16,139 bases of DNA from Burkholderia sp. (lineage in GTDB: Bacteria > Pseudomonadota > Gammaproteobacteria > Burkholderiales > Burkholderiaceae): NCBI GenBank assembly GCA_028292565.1, contig JAQGMD010000201.1, positions 1-16,139 of the forward strand, given 5' to 3'. Below are positions 7,241 through 14,843 of this stretch, piece after piece. Positions within the stretch are counted from its first letter, which is position 1, and every line of letters starts with the position of its first letter. The translations under genes were made by a program, and so were the position numbers. Below the pieces are notes generated by a model that did not search any database, was not told the origin of the DNA, and was given only the letters and a program-made list of their open reading frames with translations.

Positions 7241-8704
7241 TCAGAACGGATACGCGTTCGCCTTGTCCTGATAGGTAATCCACTGCCACTGCGTAAACTC
7301 TTCCCAGTTAGCCGGTCCCCCATGGCGCCCGCCATTACCCGATGCTCCGGAGCCGCCGAAAGGAACCCATGGTTCATCGCCTACCGTCTGGTCATTGACA
7401 TGCACCTTGCCGGTAGTGACACGATGCGCGACATACATCGCGCGCTCCAGCGACTTGGTGAGGATGCCGCAAGAGAGGCCGTATTCGGTCGCGTTGTTGA
7501 GCGCGATCGCTTCATCTTCGTCCTTGAAGGTCACGACCGAGGTAACCGGGCCGAAGACTTCCTCGTCAAATGAGCGCATGCCCGGCCTGACACCGGTGAG
7601 CACCGTGGGCCGGTAGAACAGCTTGTCATAGGTGCCGCCCGAGCGCAGGGTGGCGCCGGCCGCAACGGTGTCCTTGACGATGCCATCGATGCGCTGCAAT
7701 TGCCTCTGGTTGATCACCGGTCCCAATGCCACATGTCCGGTGGCGGGATCGCCGACCGGCAGATGATCGGCCTTCTCCGCGAGGCGCTTGATAAATTCTT
7801 CCGCAACGGTTTCTTGTACCAGCACTCGACCGCTGGTCATGCAGATCTGGCCCTGGTGCAAGAAGCTGCCCCATGCAACGTTGGAGGCTGCCACGTCGAG
7901 GTCCGCATCGTCGAACACGATGATCGAGTTCTTGCCGCCCAGTTCCAGTGTCACCATCTTCAGGTGCTTGCTTGCCAGCTCACCGACACGACGGCCAGCT
8001 TGTGTAGACCCGGTGAACGAAATCATCGACACATTCGGATCGGTCACCAGGGCTTCGCCCGCGTCCACGCCGCCCGGCAGCACATACAGGCAGTCCTCGG
8101 GCAGCCCTGCTTCAAGCAAGGCGGTCGCAACCAGGAAGCCGCCCGCAAAAGAAGTTTGCGGATCCGGTTTCAGCACTACCGTGTTCCCGAGTGCAAGCGC
8201 AGGTGCGACTGCACGGGTTGTTAGAGCGAGCGGAGCATTGAATGGAGAGATGACACCGACCACGCCATGCGGGATGCGACGTCCGATGCTCATGCGATTC
8301 ATTGTGCTCGGCAGGAGCAATCCGTGCGGCTGCGTCAGCAATGCGGCCGCTTCACGCAGCATGCCGATGGCAAGGCCGAGTTCGAAATCCACCTTCGGAC
8401 CGACGCTGCCGGTCTCTTGCACAAAGCGTTGTTTTACTTCAGGTCCGACGCTCTCGAGTATCACGGCCGCGCGTCGAAAAATTCCCGCGCGCTCTTCAAA
8501 CGGCGTAGCGGCCCACTTGGGCTGCGCCTTCTTCGCTGCGGCTGTCGCCGCCGCGATGTCTTGCGGGTTTGCGATCGATACCACATGCAGGCATTTACCG
8601 GTCGCCGGCTCGATCACTTCGTGGCGCCCGCCTTGTGTCGTCGTCCAGCCGCCGGCCAGGGCTTTGCCCTCCCAGAGTGCGAAGTTGGCAAGTGCGTTGG
8701 TCAT
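7241..8704 (-). CDS. NAD(P)-dependent aromatic aldehyde dehydrogenase (benzaldehyde/vanillin dehydrogenase type)
   Basis: The enzyme oxidises an aldehyde to the acid; after a benzoylformate decarboxylase the expected step is benzaldehyde (or a substituted form) to benzoate. The start is placed at MTNALANFALWEG because AAGGAG stands 7 nt upstream, giving 487 residues, the ALDH family norm. The catalytic cysteine is C288 in HQGQICMTSGR, the general-base glutamate is E254 in LELGGK, the oxyanion asparagine is N156 in SPFNAPLA, and the cofactor lysine is K179 (VLKPDPQTS). FTGSTQAGRRVG and PFGGSGASGNGGRHGG are further family motifs. The GQICM context favours the vanillin/benzaldehyde branch, so it is not obviously the MdlD type known from Pseudomonas mandelate operons. 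It is flanked on both sides by copies of one palindromic repeat. Confidence 0.9.
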   Translation of the reverse strand: MTNALANFALWEGKALAGGWTTTQGGRHEVIEPATGKCLHVVSIANPQDIAAATAAAKKAQPKWAATPFEERAGIFRRAAVILESVGPEVKQRFVQETGSVGPKVDFELGLAIGMLREAAALLTQPHGLLLPSTMNRMSIGRRIPHGVVGVISPFNAPLALTTRAVAPALALGNTVVLKPDPQTSFAGGFLVATALLEAGLPEDCLYVLPGGVDAGEALVTDPNVSMISFTGSTQAGRRVGELASKHLKMVTLELGGKNSIIVFDDADLDVAASNVAWGSFLHQGQICMTSGRVLVQETVAEEFIKRLAEKADHLPVGDPATGHVALGPVINQRQLQRIDGIVKDTVAAGATLRSGGTYDKLFYRPTVLTGVRPGMRSFDEEVFGPVTSVVTFKDEDEAIALNNATEYGLSCGILTKSLERAMYVAHRVTTGKVHVNDQTVGDEPWVPFGGSGASGNGGRHGGPANWEEFTQWQWITYQDKANAYPF

Positions 8705-8739
8705 TGTCTGTCTCCTTGGTTTGTTCTGTGTGCAGGTTA

Positions 8740-8782
8740 ACTCCCCCTCTCCCGCAAGCGGGTGGGGCGCGGAGCGGGGAGT
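8740..8782. repeat. Nested palindromic repeat between the TctC-like and aldehyde dehydrogenase genes
   Basis: An outer stem ACTCCCC (8740-8746) / GGGGAGT (8776-8782) encloses an inner stem CCCGC (8751-8755) / GCGGG (8758-8762) with an AA loop. The core matches those at 1-10 and 7212-7223. It occupies half of the 88-nt gap and would be transcribed as part of the operon. It could fold as a stabilising 3' structure for the upstream genes. There is no U-run, so a simple terminator is unlikely. Confidence 0.55.
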
Positions 8783-8792
8783 CAGGTGCGTG

Positions 8793-9773
8793 CTAATCCA
8801 TCTTGATATTCGCCTGCTTGATAATCTTGTCCCATTTGCTGCGTTCGCTCTTGATGAAGCTGTCGAATTCAGCCGGCTTGTTACCAACCGGGCGTACGCC
8901 CAGCGACGCCAGCTTTTCCACAACATCCGGTTCGCGCATCGCTTTAGCTGTCTCGGCCTGGAGTCGATCGACGATTTCCGCCGGCGTCTTCGCCGGTGCG
9001 ACGATGCCGAACCATGAAATCACTTCAGCATCATGGAGTCCGGCCTCGGCCGTGGTCGGAACGTCGGGAATCTGCGGCAGCCGGTTGGGTCCCGCTACCG
9101 CAAGAATCTTCACCTTTCCCGATTTCAGATGCGTGATCGCAGCGGGCGCAGTCTCAATTGCGCCGGTAGTTTGCGCAGCCACCACGCTACCGATCGATTC
9201 AGCGCCACTCTTGTAAGGGACATGCGTGATCCTGACATTGGCTGCACGCTGGAACAGTTCGGAGCCAAGGTGAGGCGTAGTGCCATTGCCGGGCGAGCTG
9301 AAGAAGATTTTTCCTTCATTCTTCTTCGCATAGGTAATGAACTCCGGCAGCGTCTTCGCCTCCACCGTCGAGTTGACCACGACGACGGAAGGCATATCGG
9401 CGACCAGTGTCACTGGCACGAAACCGTTCACCGGATCGAAGCTGAGCTTCGAATAAATACTGCCGTTGATGGTCAGGATGCCCGCCGAGGTCATCAGCAG
9501 CGTGTAACCGTCCGGGGCCGATTTAGCCACAAAATCAGCACCGATATTGCCGCCCGCTCCCGGCCTGTTCTCGACGACGACTGTTGCGCCCATGGACTTC
9601 GACAGCTTGTCGCCGACCAGGCGGGCCAGCACGTCGGCGACACCTCCGGGTGCGAACGGTGCGATCAGCTTGATCGGTTTGTTCGGATAGCTTTGGGCCG
9701 AAGCCGGTCCGGCCAGCACTGCGCCGATCGCAAAGACGGCCAGTGCGGCCGTCGCTTTCATCTTCAGTCTCAT
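8793..9773 (-). CDS. Bug/TctC-family periplasmic solute-binding protein (orphan)
   Basis: Proteins of this family bind carboxylates and related small molecules in the periplasm; a few serve TctAB transporters, but most in Burkholderiales are orphans. The 326-residue protein has a signal peptide (MRLKMKATAALAVFAIGAVL, cleavage near ASA-Q at 26-27). Family motifs follow: YPNKPIKLIAPFAPGGVADV, VVENRPGAGGNIGADFVAKS and PDGYTLLMTS. The start is supported by GGAGGAGAC directly before the ATG. No tctA or tctB membrane gene is in the window. It sits 36 nt downstream of the mdlC-like gene and upstream of the aldehyde dehydrogenase, so it belongs to the operon. It may bind the same aromatic acid, perhaps as a sensor or as an alternative feeder of the ABC permease; this is inference. 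Confidence 0.92.
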   Translation of the reverse strand: MRLKMKATAALAVFAIGAVLAGPASAQSYPNKPIKLIAPFAPGGVADVLARLVGDKLSKSMGATVVVENRPGAGGNIGADFVAKSAPDGYTLLMTSAGILTINGSIYSKLSFDPVNGFVPVTLVADMPSVVVVNSTVEAKTLPEFITYAKKNEGKIFFSSPGNGTTPHLGSELFQRAANVRITHVPYKSGAESIGSVVAAQTTGAIETAPAAITHLKSGKVKILAVAGPNRLPQIPDVPTTAEAGLHDAEVISWFGIVAPAKTPAEIVDRLQAETAKAMREPDVVEKLASLGVRPVGNKPAEFDSFIKSERSKWDKIIKQANIKMD

Positions 9774-9809
9774 GTCTCCTCCGTTGTATATTGGTATAAC
9801 TTGCGATCT

Positions 9810-11423
9810 TCAGGCTACTTCAATCTCCACCAGTATGGGCACCGGAGAGCTTAATGCCTTAACCAGGGTCTCGCGCAGCATTTCAGCGGAATCCACCCGC
9901 ACCGCATCGCAGCCCTGCCCCTTCGCCAGTGCCACGAAATCAATGTCGGGCAAGTCGGTGCCTTCCAGCTTGTCGCCCGGCGCGAAGCCGAACACAGGCG
10001 CGAATTCCTGCAGCGCGGCATAGCGCCGGTTCTTCAGGATGATGAAGGTAATCGGCAATTTCATTTGCGCCGCGCTCCACAGTCCCTGGATCGAATACAT
10101 GCTGGAACCGTCACCGATCAAACCGATCACCTTTGCTTCCGGCTTGGCCATCGCGACCCCGACCGCTGCCGGCAAACCGTAGCCGAGCCCGCCGCTGCAC
10201 ATAGTGTAGAAGGTCTCGCTATGCAGGATAGGCAGGTAGTTGTGCATCACGGGACGCGAACTCGGGGCCTCTTCGACGATGATGTCCTCGGGTTTGCGCA
10301 CCTCGGCCAGGGTCTGCAGCACGTATGCGACTGACATCCGCGCACCCTTTGCAGGAGGCTCGGCAACGGGGCGCGCCGCTCGGGGCGCAGGAATCGGGCG
10401 CGGCTTGGGAGCTTTGCGGGCAAGCAGGTCGAGCACGGAAAGGCGTATGCTGCCGACGGCCGCCGTGCCTACAGGCGCCCATGCGGCGATGTTCGGATCC
10501 TCAATCAGCTGACACAGCGTAGCGCCGGCCGGCAAATACGGACCGCTGCCTTCTACATGGTAGGTGAACGCAGGAGCGCCGATGACCATGACCAGGTCAT
10601 GCCCACCAAGCAGGCCCACGATTTTTTCGCGCGTGGCAGGCAAGAATCCCGCGAACAGCGGGTGGCCTTCCGGGAAACCGCAGCGTCCCGACATAGGCGC
10701 GACAAAAACACGCGCGTTGTGCCTTTCAGCGAGCTGCACGACCTCGTTCCATGCGTTGCCGCGGTCAACCGCCGCACCAACGACAAAGGCAGGCCGTACG
10801 CTGGCATCGAGCGCCGCGCCGATCCGGTCGAGGACCAACGGCTCGGGCCGCGATTCGGTGCTGACCACGCGATGCGTTACCAGCGAGGAGGGCTTTTCCC
10901 AATCGTCCGAGGGAACTGATACCAGCACCGGTCCACGCGGCTCCTGCATGGCAATGTAGTAGGCACGGGCAATGGCCAGCGGCACATCTTCCGCGCGTGC
11001 CGGCTCGCAGCTCCATTTGACATAGGGCTTGGGCAGCTCGGTCGCCTGGTTCGAGAACAGGAACGGGTCGAAAGGCAGGATCGAGCGCGCCTGCTGGCCC
11101 GCGGTAATGACCAGCGGCGTGCGGTTTTTGTAGGCGGTGAAGATATTGCCCATTGCGTTGCCGACGCCGGCAGCGGAATGCAGATTGACGAAGGCGGCGT
11201 TGCGAGTGCCCTGTGCATAGCCATCGGCCATGCCTACCACCACTGCCTCACTCAGGCCAAGCACGTAGCGAAAATCTTCCGGGAAGTTCAGGAATAGCCC
11301 GAGCTCGGTGGAGCCGGGGTTTCCGAAGATCGATGTCATGTCAAACCTGCGCAGCAGGTCGACGACGGCGTCGCGGACAGTGACGTCGGTGCCCGTAGGT
11401 TTCGGGGCGCTGGTAAACGACAT
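9810..11423 (-). CDS. mdlC: Benzoylformate decarboxylase-like ThDP-dependent enzyme
   Basis: Benzoylformate decarboxylase converts phenylglyoxylate to benzaldehyde and CO2 with thiamine diphosphate and Mg2+. The 537-residue protein closely follows the Pseudomonas putida enzyme. Conserved elements are FGNPGSTE with the active-site serine S38, the ThDP-activating glutamate E59 in GLSEAVVVG, NLHSAAG with H82, and H289 in FTYHVEG; these correspond to S26, E47, H70 and H281. The cofactor motif GDGS (437-440) ends at KN (464-465). A Pro/Ala-rich linker (338-360) separates the middle and C-terminal domains. AGGAG stands 8 nt before the start. It is the first gene of the operon and is divergent from the LysR gene. 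The residue pattern supports aryl-glyoxylate decarboxylation, but ring substituents cannot be read from sequence. The symbol is used by family. Confidence 0.9.
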   Translation of the reverse strand: MSFTSAPKPTGTDVTVRDAVVDLLRRFDMTSIFGNPGSTELGLFLNFPEDFRYVLGLSEAVVVGMADGYAQGTRNAAFVNLHSAAGVGNAMGNIFTAYKNRTPLVITAGQQARSILPFDPFLFSNQATELPKPYVKWSCEPARAEDVPLAIARAYYIAMQEPRGPVLVSVPSDDWEKPSSLVTHRVVSTESRPEPLVLDRIGAALDASVRPAFVVGAAVDRGNAWNEVVQLAERHNARVFVAPMSGRCGFPEGHPLFAGFLPATREKIVGLLGGHDLVMVIGAPAFTYHVEGSGPYLPAGATLCQLIEDPNIAAWAPVGTAAVGSIRLSVLDLLARKAPKPRPIPAPRAARPVAEPPAKGARMSVAYVLQTLAEVRKPEDIIVEEAPSSRPVMHNYLPILHSETFYTMCSGGLGYGLPAAVGVAMAKPEAKVIGLIGDGSSMYSIQGLWSAAQMKLPITFIILKNRRYAALQEFAPVFGFAPGDKLEGTDLPDIDFVALAKGQGCDAVRVDSAEMLRETLVKALSSPVPILVEIEVA

Positions 11424-11513
11424 TCAAGAGCTCCTGCAATGAAAGGGCTAAGTATTGCGAATTTCTTCTTGCCGCAGAATTGCTTTTTCAGGCTCAAGGC
11501 ATTACATTTCGGT
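11424..11513. promoter_or_regulatory. Divergent promoter/operator region between mdlC-like and LysR genes
   Basis: These 90 nt must hold the operon promoter and probably the LysR-type operator, because such regulators usually bind between themselves and their divergent target. An AT-rich imperfect dyad, AAG-ATT-gcg-AAT-CTT with unequal spacers, lies at 11450-11467 and is the best operator candidate. I could not pick convincing -35/-10 boxes. The mdlC ribosome site (AGGAG on the minus strand) lies at the left end. Confidence 0.4.
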
Positions 11514-12425
11514 ATGACTTTCGACGGACGACAGATCTCGGCTTTCCTTGCTATCGTGACGCACGGTAGCCTCGGACGCGCTGCCGAGACCCTACACATC
11601 ACGCAGCCCGCGCTCAGCCGGATCATCAAACGGCTTGAATCCCAGGTCGGCGCGGCGCTCTTTGAACGCAATTCAAAGGGGATGCTGCTGACGCCGATAG
11701 GCGAAGCCTTGCTGCCGCGCGCCACGTTGTTGCAGCGCGAGTCTGCGCACGCCCTTGAAGACATCAATTCGATGCGCGGACTGGCCAAAGGCACGATCAA
11801 GGTGGGTTCGGTCGGCAGCGTGGCCAGCCTGATCCTGCCGTTGGCGATCGACCGGGTGCTCACCCGTTGGCCCAACCTGAGGGTGGAAGTAATCGAGGGC
11901 GTGTGGGACCGTCTGGCAGACGCACTAGTGAAGTACGAAATCGATCTTGCGCTAAATGTGTCCATGCCCGACAGCGACGAGATTTGCGCAATAACCGACT
12001 GCAGCTGGGAAGACAACAGTTGTGTAGTCGCCTCCCCGACCCATCCATTGAGACAACAAGCCGACCTGACGCTGCGCGACACGCTCGACTACCGATGGGC
12101 CACCATGCCTCGCGGCACCGCGCCCTTCGAACACATGCGCGAGCTATTCAACGCGCACGGATTGGGACTGCCCAACGTCATGGTTGAAACGCGTTCGATC
12201 GTTGTGCTCAAGGGACTGGTCACCCGGGCCGACTTTCTCGGCTGGATGCCGCAGCCGATGTACGACGCGGAAAGCAAGGCGCATATGTTTGACGCGCTCC
12301 CTATCGACGGGCTTGAGGCGAGGCGCCGGCTGACTGCCTTCCGCCGTCGACAGGGTATATTGCCGGCGCCTGCGGTGAAGCTGGTTGATGAATTGCGGCG
12401 GATTACCGAGCAGGTGCGCGGTTGA
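11514..12425 (+). CDS. LysR-type transcriptional regulator, likely activator of the mdlC operon
   Basis: LysR regulators bind upstream of a divergent operon and respond to a pathway metabolite. From the chosen start (MTFDGRQISAFLAI) the protein has 303 residues, the family norm. The winged helix-turn-helix occupies residues 1-65, with AAETLHITQPALSRIIKRLE and GMLLTPIGEALL as diagnostic parts. The effector-binding domain spans about 90-295. An in-frame ATG 25 codons upstream (11439) would leave only 15 nt to the mdlC start and add an unusual N-terminus, so it is less likely, although the ribosome site at 11514 is weak. The divergent position makes the aryl-glyoxylate operon the natural target; benzoylformate or its product may be the inducer. 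Confidence 0.9.
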   Translation: MTFDGRQISAFLAIVTHGSLGRAAETLHITQPALSRIIKRLESQVGAALFERNSKGMLLTPIGEALLPRATLLQRESAHALEDINSMRGLAKGTIKVGSVGSVASLILPLAIDRVLTRWPNLRVEVIEGVWDRLADALVKYEIDLALNVSMPDSDEICAITDCSWEDNSCVVASPTHPLRQQADLTLRDTLDYRWATMPRGTAPFEHMRELFNAHGLGLPNVMVETRSIVVLKGLVTRADFLGWMPQPMYDAESKAHMFDALPIDGLEARRRLTAFRRRQGILPAPAVKLVDELRRITEQVRG

Positions 12426-12532
12426 CCGTCACAGCACCCTACGATCGACCGGATTTGGGGGCCGTAGGTCGAAATAACAATTCCAGCATTCGCACCATGC
12501 ATGACGGAAGGCTCTTTTGCGGAGGCCGGAAC

Positions 12533-12551
12533 GTTGGGATTTCATCCCAAC
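12533..12551. repeat. Hairpin repeat GTTGGGAT-TTC-ATCCCAAC in the convergent gap
   Basis: GTTGGGAT (12533-12540) and ATCCCAAC (12544-12551) form an 8-bp stem with a TTC loop. A decayed relative is at 2586-2605. This type of sequence is a familiar dispersed intergenic repeat in betaproteobacteria. It lies between the LysR and flavoprotein genes, whose 3' ends face each other, so it may double as a terminator. Confidence 0.55.
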
Positions 12552-12599
12552 CTACATCCTCAGCAAATTTGGGGTGATCGTCGCAGCTCGCTATGTTCA

Positions 12600-12618
12600 G
12601 GGTGCGCCATGCGCACCC
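12600..12618. repeat. Second hairpin repeat GGGTGCGC-CAT-GCGCACCC near the flavoprotein 3' end
   Basis: GGGTGCGC (12600-12607) and GCGCACCC (12611-12618) form an 8-bp stem with a 3-nt loop, 7 nt beyond the stop codon of the minus-strand flavoprotein gene. It has the same stem and loop size as the repeat at 12533 but a different sequence. It is a likely 3' end for the minus-strand gene. The 200-nt gap (12426-12625) contains no convincing gene. Confidence 0.5.
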
Positions 12619-12625
12619 CACATTC

Positions 12626-14410
12626 CTACCGGGACAACGTCCCCTGATACGACAGCACCTCATGCAGGGACTGCACCGCAGCCGCGCCCTCCCCCACAGC
12701 CGTCGCCACGCGCTTGATCGAATTACTCCGGACATCGCCCACCGCAAATATCCCCGGCCGATTCGTCTCCAGAAAATACGGCGCGCGTTCGAGTTTCCAA
12801 CACCCCGGAGGCAACGCGGGTCCCGTCAACACGAAGCCCTTGCTATCCAGAGCAACGCGATTATCAAGCCACCCCGTATTCGGCTCAGCGCCCAGGAACA
12901 GGAAAACATGCGCAATTGCCCTCTCTTTAATCACCCCGCTCCCGTGACGGTAACGAACGCGCTCCAGATCCTCATCGCCAATGAGCTCAACGATTTCGGT
13001 CCACAAGTGGATCGTGACATTGGACGCGGCTTGCAGGCGCTGGATCAGGTAATGCGACATGCTGGCGGCAAGTCCCGGGCCGCGCACCATCACATGCACG
13101 TGACGGGCGTGCCTGGACAGGAAAACGGCGGCCTGCCCGGCGGAGTTGCCGCCGCCAACGACGATCACCTCTTCCCCCGCACAGAGCGTCGCCTCCGTGA
13201 ACGAAGCCGCGTAGTACACGCCGCATCCTTCGTACTTCTGCAGGTGCTCGAGCCGCGGCTTGCGGTAGCGTGCTCCGGTCGCCACGATGACTGAGCGAGC
13301 GTAGATGCTGTCGCAGTTATCAAGCTCGACAGCGTACTGCGGACGCTGGCCGCCTTCGCACCTCGCACATTCCAGCCGCTTCACTTCGACAGGGACGGCG
13401 ATCTCGGCGCCAAATTTCCCGGCCTGCGACAATCCGCGCCCAGCCAGCGCCTGTCCGGATATCCCGGTCGGAAAGCCGAAGTAGTTTTCAATTTTCGAAC
13501 TGGTGCCGGCTTGTCCACCTGGTGCCGTTGCGTCAAGCACGGCGACTGTCAGGCCTTCCGATGCGGCATACACTGCAGCAGCGAGACCTGCGGGACCCGC
13601 GCCGACCACTACCAGGTCATAGTCTTTCCCGTGCATGCGATCCGGGCTGAGACCAACCGCGTCCGCAGCGCGCCGGTTCGACGGATTCTTCAGGACCTCG
13701 CCCTGCGCGGAGATGATCACCGGTATGTCGTCAGGGATGACATGGAAACGGTCGAGCAGGCTATCGATCCCGGCATGCTGCTCAAGGTCGAAATAGGCGA
13801 CCGGCTGGCCGTTCCTGCTGAAAAACTCGCGCAGGCGCAGCGTATCGCCGCTATGTCGCGATCCGAACAAGATCACGCCGCCGTGTTGATCTTCAATCAG
13901 CGCGACCCGCCGCAGGATGAAGGCGCGCATGATCGTTTCGCTCAGGTCGGCTTCGGTTACCACGAGGGTTCGCAGCGCCGGCTCGTCGATAGCGAGGACG
14001 TCACAGTCTTCCAACGCACGTGCGGTTGCCAGGCGAGCCCGTCCGCCGAGCGTGCCGATTTCGCCCGTGAAATCGCCGGGACCTATCGTGGCGACCAAGT
14101 GTGGTCCGTCAACGGTATTGCGCTCGATCGCCACATGGCCGGCGAGAACGACGTACATTGGGACATGGCGCTCGCCTTCCCTGTACAGGATGTCGCCGGC
14201 CCTATACGAACCGCGTTGCCCATATTCGTGCAGCAAGCCAATTTGCGCTTCATCAAGCACCGGAAAAATCTGGTGCCATCTGCTTGCAGTCCCGGAGCTG
14301 ACGGAGGGCGGTGGACCGGAGATATCGCTCGTATCGCTCATGATTGACTCTTGCGTGTCTTGGTCAACTTGCGAGTCTTGCATGCCGGTCGATGTTCCCG
14401 ACGCATTCAA
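12626..14410 (-). CDS. Cyclic-nucleotide-binding-domain / glutaredoxin-like / thioredoxin-reductase-like flavoprotein lacking redox cysteines
   Basis: A three-part protein of up to 594 residues. Residues 48-165 form a CRP-type cyclic-nucleotide-binding fold whose phosphate-binding cassette keeps the key Glu (E117, GEIGTLGG) and Arg (R126). Residues 177-253 look like a glutaredoxin/thioredoxin fold ([19 protein letters not shown] ... PVAYFDL), but the CxxC position reads SRHS. Residues 262-594 form a thioredoxin-reductase-like FAD/NAD(P)H module: GAGPAG at 270-275, [29 protein letters not shown] at 417-425, and GIFAVGDVR near the end. The CATC redox centre of true TrxB is replaced by [10 protein letters not shown]. 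It is therefore probably not a thioredoxin reductase; electrons may go from NAD(P)H through FAD to another acceptor, perhaps controlled by a cyclic nucleotide. The start is uncertain: ATGs at 14410, 14383 and 14341 are in frame, with weak ribosome sites at the first and last. No DNA-binding helix is present. Confidence 0.88.
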   Translation of the reverse strand: MNASGTSTGMQDSQVDQDTQESIMSDTSDISGPPPSVSSGTASRWHQIFPVLDEAQIGLLHEYGQRGSYRAGDILYREGERHVPMYVVLAGHVAIERNTVDGPHLVATIGPGDFTGEIGTLGGRARLATARALEDCDVLAIDEPALRTLVVTEADLSETIMRAFILRRVALIEDQHGGVILFGSRHSGDTLRLREFFSRNGQPVAYFDLEQHAGIDSLLDRFHVIPDDIPVIISAQGEVLKNPSNRRAADAVGLSPDRMHGKDYDLVVVGAGPAGLAAAVYAASEGLTVAVLDATAPGGQAGTSSKIENYFGFPTGISGQALAGRGLSQAGKFGAEIAVPVEVKRLECARCEGGQRPQYAVELDNCDSIYARSVIVATGARYRKPRLEHLQKYEGCGVYYAASFTEATLCAGEEVIVVGGGNSAGQAAVFLSRHARHVHVMVRGPGLAASMSHYLIQRLQAASNVTIHLWTEIVELIGDEDLERVRYRHGSGVIKERAIAHVFLFLGAEPNTGWLDNRVALDSKGFVLTGPALPPGCWKLERAPYFLETNRPGIFAVGDVRSNSIKRVATAVGEGAAAVQSLHEVLSYQGTLSR

Positions 14411-14441
14411 AATTCCGGAAAACTATTTTGGTGGGCGGCAC

Positions 14442-14453
14442 GCAGTATACTGC
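14442..14453. promoter_or_regulatory. Palindrome GCAGTATACTGC with a TATACT -10 box on both strands
   Basis: This exact 12-bp palindrome lies between the divergent flavoprotein and yjdM genes. It holds TATACT, a good -10 hexamer, at 14446-14451 on the plus strand and at 14444-14449 on the minus strand, 32-38 nt from each start codon. No strong -35 box is visible 16-18 nt upstream on either strand. It may be a shared or overlapping -10 region, or an operator. Confidence 0.35.
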
Positions 14454-14488
14454 CCTCTTTTTTACGGCCTTACCCGGAGGACCAAACC

Positions 14489-14833
14489 ATGAGCGCATTG
14501 CCATCCTGCCCAAAGTGCAACTCCGAATTCACCTATGAAGACGGCGCCAACCATGTCTGCCCCGAATGCGCCCATGAATGGCCTGTGCATGCCGCCGCCG
14601 AGCCGGTTGCAGAGGGCAACAAGGTCTATCGTGATTCCGCTGGCAACGTGCTGCAGGACGGCGATACCGTCACAGTGATCAAGGATCTGAAACTGAAAGG
14701 ATCCGGCGGCGTGGTCAAGATGGGCACCAAGGTCAGGAACATACGCCTGGTTGACAGTGATCACGACATCGACTGCAAGATCGACGGCTTCGGGGCGATG
14801 AGCCTGAAATCGGAATTCGTCAGGAAGGTGTAA
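14489..14833 (+). CDS. yjdM: YjdM/PhnA family zinc-ribbon protein
   Basis: The 114-residue protein is very close to E. coli YjdM (formerly PhnA). An N-terminal zinc ribbon carries C7-x2-C10 and C24-x2-C27 ([25 protein letters not shown]). A C-terminal SH3-like domain follows, with [15 protein letters not shown] and [12 protein letters not shown], ending LKSEFVRKV. The start is set by GGAGG 8 nt upstream. The old name suggests phosphonate use, but the E. coli protein is not a phosphonoacetate hydrolase and its cellular role is unclear. No phosphonate genes are nearby. The gene is divergent from the flavoprotein gene and may share its promoter region. Confidence 0.94.
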   Translation: MSALPSCPKCNSEFTYEDGANHVCPECAHEWPVHAAAEPVAEGNKVYRDSAGNVLQDGDTVTVIKDLKLKGSGGVVKMGTKVRNIRLVDSDHDIDCKIDGFGAMSLKSEFVRKV

Positions 14834-14843
14834 TCTTGCGGGG

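Noticed and set aside
8705..8926. Longer N-terminus for the aldehyde dehydrogenase
   Set aside because: The extension would read through the palindromic repeat and into the TctC-like gene; AAGGAG before the ATG at 8704 and the family length fix the start there.
11439..11513. 25-codon N-terminal extension of the LysR regulator
   Set aside because: The family starts just before the HTH, and the extension would occupy the only space for divergent promoters; it is kept only as a minor alternative.
12626..14410. Annotation as a genuine thioredoxin reductase (trxB)
   Set aside because: The CATC redox centre is absent and an additional regulatory domain is present, so the catalytic role cannot be that of TrxB.
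14433..14465. GC-rich stretch followed by a T6 run as an intrinsic terminator
   Set aside because: No gene ends there; it is between two divergent starts, and the TATACT palindrome explains the symmetry better.
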